The position numbers and the translations under genes were made by a program. From the NCBI GenBank assembly GCA_016209535.1, contig JACQVW010000323.1:1-36432 (forward strand): 36,432 bases of DNA. Direction: 5' to 3'. Below the pieces are notes generated by a model. The model saw only the letters and a list, made by a program, of their open reading frames with translations, had not been told where the DNA came from and made no database searches. The stretch comes from Planctomycetota bacterium (GTDB lineage Bacteria; Planctomycetota; UBA8108; SXIK01). Shown piece after piece: positions 31,810 through 36,432 of this stretch (position 1 is its first letter; every line of letters starts with the position of its first letter).

Positions 31810-32564
31810 GTGGGGGAGGGCCCGGCGCCACGAGAAAAACGGCGGCGGGGCGCGCAGCTCCGATAAGGTCTCGACCAGCTCCTGCGCGATGGCTCGCCTC
31901 TCCACGGAGGTCGCTCGATGGGCGTCGAGGGGGTGGATCGGCGGCTCGCCGCTCAGCTTTCGAGGGTCGCGGGCCGGATGTGGCGGCTGCGGTTTCGAGG
32001 CAAGCGGATCCCCACTCTGGCCGAGTTGAGCCAACTGACCGCGGGCGGGGGATGACGCGCAGGGGCGGGAAGGGCAGTGGGGGCCTGTGTACGCGAGCTG
32101 GCGAGGCACCGTTGTGGATACTTCCTTTGCACCGAGGCGCTGCTCGGTATGACGATGGAGTTCGACCACCTGACGGCGCGTCGTCGAGGGAGCCCTCGAA
32201 GTCGTCGTGCGTGCGGGAGAGGGTAGGTAGGTAGGCAGTGGAGGCGTGGGCCTGCGACGCGCAGGAGCTGCTCTTCTCGTGCGTACGCGGTAGGTCCGCT
32301 GGGCTTTCTCATCGGGGGTCGTTAGGTTCGAAGACACACTTCGTGCCGTTCGTCCATTGACCGGTCGTCGGGGGTGGCAGAACCACAAGCCACCAGGTGG
32401 AGCGAGGGGGAGCCGCCCAGGAATGGGAAAGAGGGTGGATGGGCACCGGCCAGTCGGAGAGAATGCGGTCTCGAACTCTCCTCCCGAAGGATCAACAAGG
32501 ATGGCGTGGCAGAAAATGGTCCGTTGTGGAACGGCCCCTCAGGGTCATGCGTGAGGGCTCCACA
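31810..32564. other. Long intergenic region, possible gene debris
   Basis: No convincing gene. On the minus strand, about 31825-31965 reads with coding-like composition (SGEPPIHPLDAHRATSVERR then AIAQELVETLSELRAPPPFF) but lacks a start and is not recognised; it may be the end of a lost gene. A short (GTAG) tandem run lies at 32223-32235. The plus-strand frame of the next gene is open back to 32397 but this leader looks unlike the mature protein. Base composition here is lower in GC than to the left. Confidence 0.4.
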
Positions 32565-35264
32565 ATGGGTCGAGGACGCTGGCGCGACTGGCTCCGGACG
32601 CTAATTCGACGACTCCGCGCGACGCTGTTTCGTGCTCGGGCTCAACCAGCAGAGGTTTCGTCCGAGGAAAGCCGAGGTCCAGCCTGGTCTCAGGTCGCTC
32701 CCAAGGCAGAAGAAACCGCTGGAGAAGGGCCTCTGCCATGCGGACACAGGGGCGTAGCAGGGCACGAATCTTCACCTGCGAACGTGGAGGAGGCTCGCTT
32801 GGTAGCCGGCTTGGATCAGGCGTCGGGGGTATCGCCAGCCGCGGTCTTGGAAGAGCCCCAAGTCCCTACGGGCGAGCTCCTGGCTCCCGCGGCATTGGCT
32901 CCTTCTACTTTCGAGGAGCGGCGTACGGAAGATGTCGCTCCCAAAGACCCTGTCCCAGATGCCAAGGTCGGTTTTCCAGGCCCCGAGACGACTGCCGCGA
33001 CTTCGCTTGCGCCGGACGGGCCGCCCTTGGAGGTCAACGGTGAGGAGACGATTCTCCCTGACGATCGTGCGGCTTCGAGCACCCTCGAAAGGCCCGCGAC
33101 GTTGGAGTCTCCAGGCCCGAAGATCGTCGCGAGGGACACGTGCCCGGTGGCCGAGGCGACCACCGAATCAGCGTATGAGACGTCCAGTCCGTGCTCGCCT
33201 CCCCTGGAGAGTCCCTCCAAACCACTCCTGAGCTTGGACGGTGAGGCCGACGAGACGGGCTCGCTGTCACTCGTGGAGGCAGAGGAATCTGCCACCACGA
33301 CGGCGATCCCAGCGAGGCAAGCCGAGGAGATCCCTGCGCGTGCGCAGCTCAGCGGGGAGCGGGTCCCCCAACCTACCGGATCAGGGGAAAAAGAGAACCC
33401 CCAGAGGAGCGAAAGAGAGCGTTGCGTACGCATCGCGCCCGCGAAGCGCGGCGGCCGGGCACGCGCCCCGGCCAGGCCAACCGGGGTACAGCAGGACCCA
33501 CCTGGCCCTCCCCGCACCGAGCGACGCGCGCGACCTGAGATCGTCTGCGTGCGTGAGGGAATGGCATGGCAAATCAGGCTGGAGATTCCGGAAGAACTGG
33601 CAAACCGCGGATGCGCTGTGCTCCAGCTCTCGAGGGAGTTACGCGAGCACCCGCGGGTTACTGACTCCTATCCGCTGGAGGATCCACTGGGTCCCATCAC
33701 TGTGCAGGTCGCCCCCGACCAGGACGAGCCCCCTTGGGAGATTCGTGCGGAAGAGCCTCGCGTCTTCAAGCTCGTCGGGGCAAGTGGCGAGCGCGGCCGA
33801 AGGATTGCCCGGGCGACATCAGGAACCTTCCTTGCTGTGGTTCCTGCTGGGGCACGGCCCGAGCCCGAGTCCGCCGAATGGCTCCGCGGAGGGCATGAGC
33901 AGGTCAAAGGGGCTTCGGCCAAGGCATACGTCGTGGATCTCGCGGGCGGTCTTCCGGCGGATGTCGTCTTCGTCACGAGCGACGGCCGGCGGCTCAGGGT
34001 CCCCCGTTCTGCGGGGTGCGTAGAGCTCCATGGATCCACAGTCGAAGATCCGCTGACGGAGAGCCTCGGCCCACTATTCATCGGCGAGCCGCCGCGAATG
34101 GAAACGAAAAGCGGCTGCCGCACCGCGACCTTCGTGGTCGTGGACGAAGGTGGCCGGGACCCTCGGGGACGCGCCTGGCGGGCGGACGGTTCCGAGTTCG
34201 AGGCGCTCCGGACCGAGATCGCCACGCGCGGTTGTGGTTGGTTCTCAGTTCGATGCTACGACGAGCAGAACGATCTCATCGAGAGCGTCCCCTTCCGGTT
34301 TTCACGCTCCCTCGAGCGAGTCCTTGTCGAGAACCCGTCCGTTGACGCGGTTCCAGGTCCACGAGGGCACGAGGGGGCTCTCCTTCGCTTTGTCCACGGC
34401 CATGGCTGCCGCATCACTTCGGCGCGCCCCGCTGGCAAACTGCACATTGTGGCAAGTGCCAGGGGCACGGAGACGCTGATTCCTCCCAACCCCGAGTACG
34501 ACGAGACCGAGTGGCACCTCAGGGAGGGCTCGAGTCATGTCACTCTCGCTGTGCGTGTGGAGCGCGTCTGGTGGGCGCTGGTCGATGAGCTCACGCCCGT
34601 GGAGCGATTCCCGTGGAGCGACCAGCCCCTCGACCTGTTGCGCACCGACTTCAAAGCGACCTCTTCCAAGGTTCTATACGTCCGGCTGCCCGGCGAGGGC
34701 TGGAGGGCCGACGTCGGGTTTGAGGCGCAGGGTACGCTGCCCCTCCAGGGCTCGAAGGGCAGCCACGACCGTTCCCTGCCGCTGCGAAACCTCGGAGACC
34801 GGCGCGAGATTGGCGACACACTCGAGGTGGTCCCGCTCCGGCTCTACGTGGTATCCCCCGACACCACGCGGCCCGCAGAGATGCCCGTAGCGCGGATAGC
34901 GGCATCCAGCGAGCCACGGCTCCGGCCGGTCCGCCTTGACACGGCTTCGATCAACCCCGCGCGTGTCGCGACCGCGCTCACGCGTTTGGCGCGGTCGTTT
35001 CGGGGCAGCCAGCGGCGCACGCTCCACCGGTTTCTCCGGGAACGATATGTTCCACCGCGCGGGAGGCGAGGTGCCTCGCAGGGGGACTTTGTGCCGGCCG
35101 CCCTTTGTCTCATCGAGGCCGTTTGCGAGGCTGGAGGTCGGGCCGCGGAGACGCTACCACGGCGGTGGCGGGAGAGAGCGTCTGCGGCGCGCGATGCGTT
35201 TCCCGCGCTGGCGGACGAGGTAAGGCGCTTCTTCGCGCGTGCAAGAGATGATCCAAGGCCATGA
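32565..35264 (+). CDS. Large protein upstream of DEAD/DEAH helicase, DruH-like by context
   Basis: This protein has 899 residues from ATG 32565 (GAGGG about 8 bases upstream). In-frame alternatives are ATG 32547, ATG 32463 and GTG 32397. A basic start (MGRGRWRDWLRTLIRRLRAT) leads into about 270 residues of Glu/Pro/Ser/Ala-rich, low-complexity and probably disordered sequence. From about residue 325 a conserved-looking, beta-rich part begins: RPEIVCVREGMAWQIRLEIP, then YPLEDPLGPITVQVAPDQDE, and SVRCYDEQNDLIESVPFRFS. The C-terminus is helical (VATALTRLARSFRGSQRRTL, then HRFLRERYVPPRG). No catalytic motif is recognised. It overlaps the helicase start by 4 bp (ATGA). A large partner protein directly before a DruE-like helicase is the Druantia type III (DruH-DruE) order; identity as DruH rests on context, not motifs. 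Confidence 0.8.
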   Translation: MGRGRWRDWLRTLIRRLRATLFRARAQPAEVSSEESRGPAWSQVAPKAEETAGEGPLPCGHRGVAGHESSPANVEEARLVAGLDQASGVSPAAVLEEPQVPTGELLAPAALAPSTFEERRTEDVAPKDPVPDAKVGFPGPETTAATSLAPDGPPLEVNGEETILPDDRAASSTLERPATLESPGPKIVARDTCPVAEATTESAYETSSPCSPPLESPSKPLLSLDGEADETGSLSLVEAEESATTTAIPARQAEEIPARAQLSGERVPQPTGSGEKENPQRSERERCVRIAPAKRGGRARAPARPTGVQQDPPGPPRTERRARPEIVCVREGMAWQIRLEIPEELANRGCAVLQLSRELREHPRVTDSYPLEDPLGPITVQVAPDQDEPPWEIRAEEPRVFKLVGASGERGRRIARATSGTFLAVVPAGARPEPESAEWLRGGHEQVKGASAKAYVVDLAGGLPADVVFVTSDGRRLRVPRSAGCVELHGSTVEDPLTESLGPLFIGEPPRMETKSGCRTATFVVVDEGGRDPRGRAWRADGSEFEALRTEIATRGCGWFSVRCYDEQNDLIESVPFRFSRSLERVLVENPSVDAVPGPRGHEGALLRFVHGHGCRITSARPAGKLHIVASARGTETLIPPNPEYDETEWHLREGSSHVTLAVRVERVWWALVDELTPVERFPWSDQPLDLLRTDFKATSSKVLYVRLPGEGWRADVGFEAQGTLPLQGSKGSHDRSLPLRNLGDRREIGDTLEVVPLRLYVVSPDTTRPAEMPVARIAASSEPRLRPVRLDTASINPARVATALTRLARSFRGSQRRTLHRFLRERYVPPRGRRGASQGDFVPAALCLIEAVCEAGGRAAETLPRRWRERASAARDAFPALADEVRRFFARARDDPRP

Positions 35265-36432
35265 AGACCACCGACGAGTTCCCGGGCCCGATCGACCTCG
35301 CGGAAAGGATCGCGGAGCAGTACCGCCGCTACCTGAGGTCGACGTTCCAGTTCAAGGACCTCACTCTCCGGAGTTCTTTCGCTGAAGCTCTCGAGCGCGA
35401 GGGAAGCCTCGTGAACGGCCCCTTCCTTGAGGCCGCGCCGCTCTACCAGCGAGGCCTCGAGTGCCAAGCGCTCCTGCGTGAGCTTCTGGGCAGAGACGTC
35501 GACCCGAGGTTTGTCGATGCCCTGACCCCCATGCGGCGGCTCTACACCCACCAGGAAAAGGCCATACGCCGCGTGCGCGAGGGTCGAAACGTCGTCGTGG
35601 CAACCGGCACTGGAAGCGGCAAGACGGAGGCGTATCTGTACCCGATCCTCCTCGATCTCTACGAACGCCACCGGACGGGGAGGGGATCTCCTGGCGTACG
35701 TGCCCTCGTGCTGTATCCGATGAACGCCCTCGCCGAGGACCAGCGCCAGCGCCTGGGCAGGATTGCCAAGCAACTCGAGGAGCATGGATGCCCGTTCCAC
35801 TTCACATTCGGACGGTATACGGGCGAGACCCCAGAGCACGCCCTGGACCACCGTCGCGAGGCAAAGAGCCATCTCAAGAGCCGTCTGCCCGGCGAGCTCG
35901 TCCTCCGCTCCGAGATGCGTGAGAGCCCTCCCGATATCCTCCTAACGAATTACTCGATGCTCGAGTATCTCCTCCTCCGGCCTGACGACAGCCCGCTTTT
36001 CGATGAAGGCCGTGGCGCCATGTGGCGCTTTGTCGTGCTCGACGAGGCGCACCAGTACCGAGGCACGAAGGGCCTCGAGATGGGGATGCTCTTGAGGCGC
36101 CTCAAAGACCGTTTGCGCCGCGGCGGTCTCACCGAAAGGCTGCGCTGCATCGCCACCAGCGCGTCGCTTGGAGGTCCTGGGGACGGCGGAGCGCTTGCCC
36201 AGTTTGCCACGGAGCTTTTCGATGAGTTGTTTGAGGCCGATGACATTCTCGTCGGCGAACAAGTGCCGTTTCCCCCACCATCTGGTCGCGAGTTGTCGGC
36301 GCAAGCCTACGTCAAGATCTCGCACGCGATCGCATCAACGGACGGAGCTATCCGCGAACGGATCGAGCGCGCTGCCGCCGAACTGGAAGTTGGTCCGATG
36401 CCGTCCCTTGACGACCAGGGCGCTCTTCACCG
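35261..36432 (+). CDS. DEAD/DEAH helicase, DruE-like (3' end outside window)
   Basis: The first 390 codons are visible from ATG 35261; the frame is open at the right edge. N-terminal IAEQYRRYLRSTFQFKDLTL and GPFLEAAPLYQRGLECQALL precede the motor. Q motif: LYTHQEKAIRRVREGRNVVV. Walker A: ATGTGSGKTE with Lys121. Motif Ia: VLYPMNALAEDQRQRLGRIA. Then RYTGETPEH, ILLTNYSMLEYLLLRPDDSP, Walker B DEAH at 261-264 (VVLDEAHQYRGTKGLEMGML) and motif III IATSASLGG. This combination (YRRYL..F.F, LTNYSMLEYLLLRPDDSPLF, DEAHQYRGxKGxEMxMLLRR) is what I associate with large DUF1998-type helicases such as DruE of Druantia, an anti-phage system. DUF1998 itself would be downstream of the window. The gene overlaps the preceding one by 4 bp. 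Confidence 0.88.
   Translation, partial: MKTTDEFPGPIDLAERIAEQYRRYLRSTFQFKDLTLRSSFAEALEREGSLVNGPFLEAAPLYQRGLECQALLRELLGRDVDPRFVDALTPMRRLYTHQEKAIRRVREGRNVVVATGTGSGKTEAYLYPILLDLYERHRTGRGSPGVRALVLYPMNALAEDQRQRLGRIAKQLEEHGCPFHFTFGRYTGETPEHALDHRREAKSHLKSRLPGELVLRSEMRESPPDILLTNYSMLEYLLLRPDDSPLFDEGRGAMWRFVVLDEAHQYRGTKGLEMGMLLRRLKDRLRRGGLTERLRCIATSASLGGPGDGGALAQFATELFDELFEADDILVGEQVPFPPPSGRELSAQAYVKISHAIASTDGAIRERIERAAAELEVGPMPSLDDQGALH

Noticed and set aside
32223-32235. GTAG tandem run as start of a CRISPR or iteron array
   Set aside because: Only about three 4-bp units, no spacers and no further copies; a simple microsatellite.

Overview
The window looks like a chromosomal stretch from a very GC-rich member of the Planctomycetota or a close relative. 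This is inferred from protein style only. The signs are a sigma factor translationally coupled to a Ser/Thr kinase fused to a formylglycine-generating-enzyme (FGE) domain, and several secreted proteins ending in paired EF-hand-like dockerin repeats (GDxNxDGxxDxSDAxxxLxxLFLGG). FG-GAP/VCBS and SBBP propellers, DUF4058 and SWIM/SNF2 genes fit the same picture. No rRNA, confident tRNA, CRISPR array or complete insertion sequence was seen.

Layout. 1-170: start of a small antitoxin-like gene running off the left edge. 423-4821: sigma factor, kinase-FGE fusion and dockerin-like exported protein, joined by GTGA overlaps. 4977-7921: small unknown protein, DUF932-like protein, lipoprotein lipase-like hydrolase and DUF4058 protein. 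8082-12810: two dockerin-tailed exported proteins (one an SBBP propeller) and an exported protein with a C-terminal caspase-like His/Cys pair. 13013-13563: strong hairpin and two truncated gene relics. 13715-17403: dienoyl-CoA-hydratase-like enzyme, a ParE/Phd-type toxin-antitoxin pair, a SWIM zinc-finger protein and the decayed SNF2 helicase that should partner it. 17581-25636: lipoprotein, YVTN propeller, a 1219-residue FG-GAP plus alpha/alpha-barrel protein, its shorter paralogue, and a convergent FG-GAP/dockerin protein. 25750-27293: two overlapping HEAT-like membrane-associated genes.

The right end (27.3-36.4 kb) resembles a defence or accessory island. A two-gene cassette (HEPN-like protein plus a small partner, overlapping by 25 bp) is present twice in tandem, about 1.15 kb apart, with a third collapsed relic. 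A fragment of the neighbouring radical SAM gene lies between the two copies. After the B12-binding radical SAM gene comes an overlapping pair: an 899-residue protein of unknown family and a DEAD/DEAH helicase cut by the right edge. By helicase motifs and gene order this pair resembles Druantia type III (DruH/DruE).

A recurring theme is decay by internal deletion, in which gene ends survive and the middle is lost. It is seen in the dockerin paralogue, the SNF2 helicase, the HEPN cassette relic and the radical SAM fragment. All identities and family calls were made by eye, without database searches.
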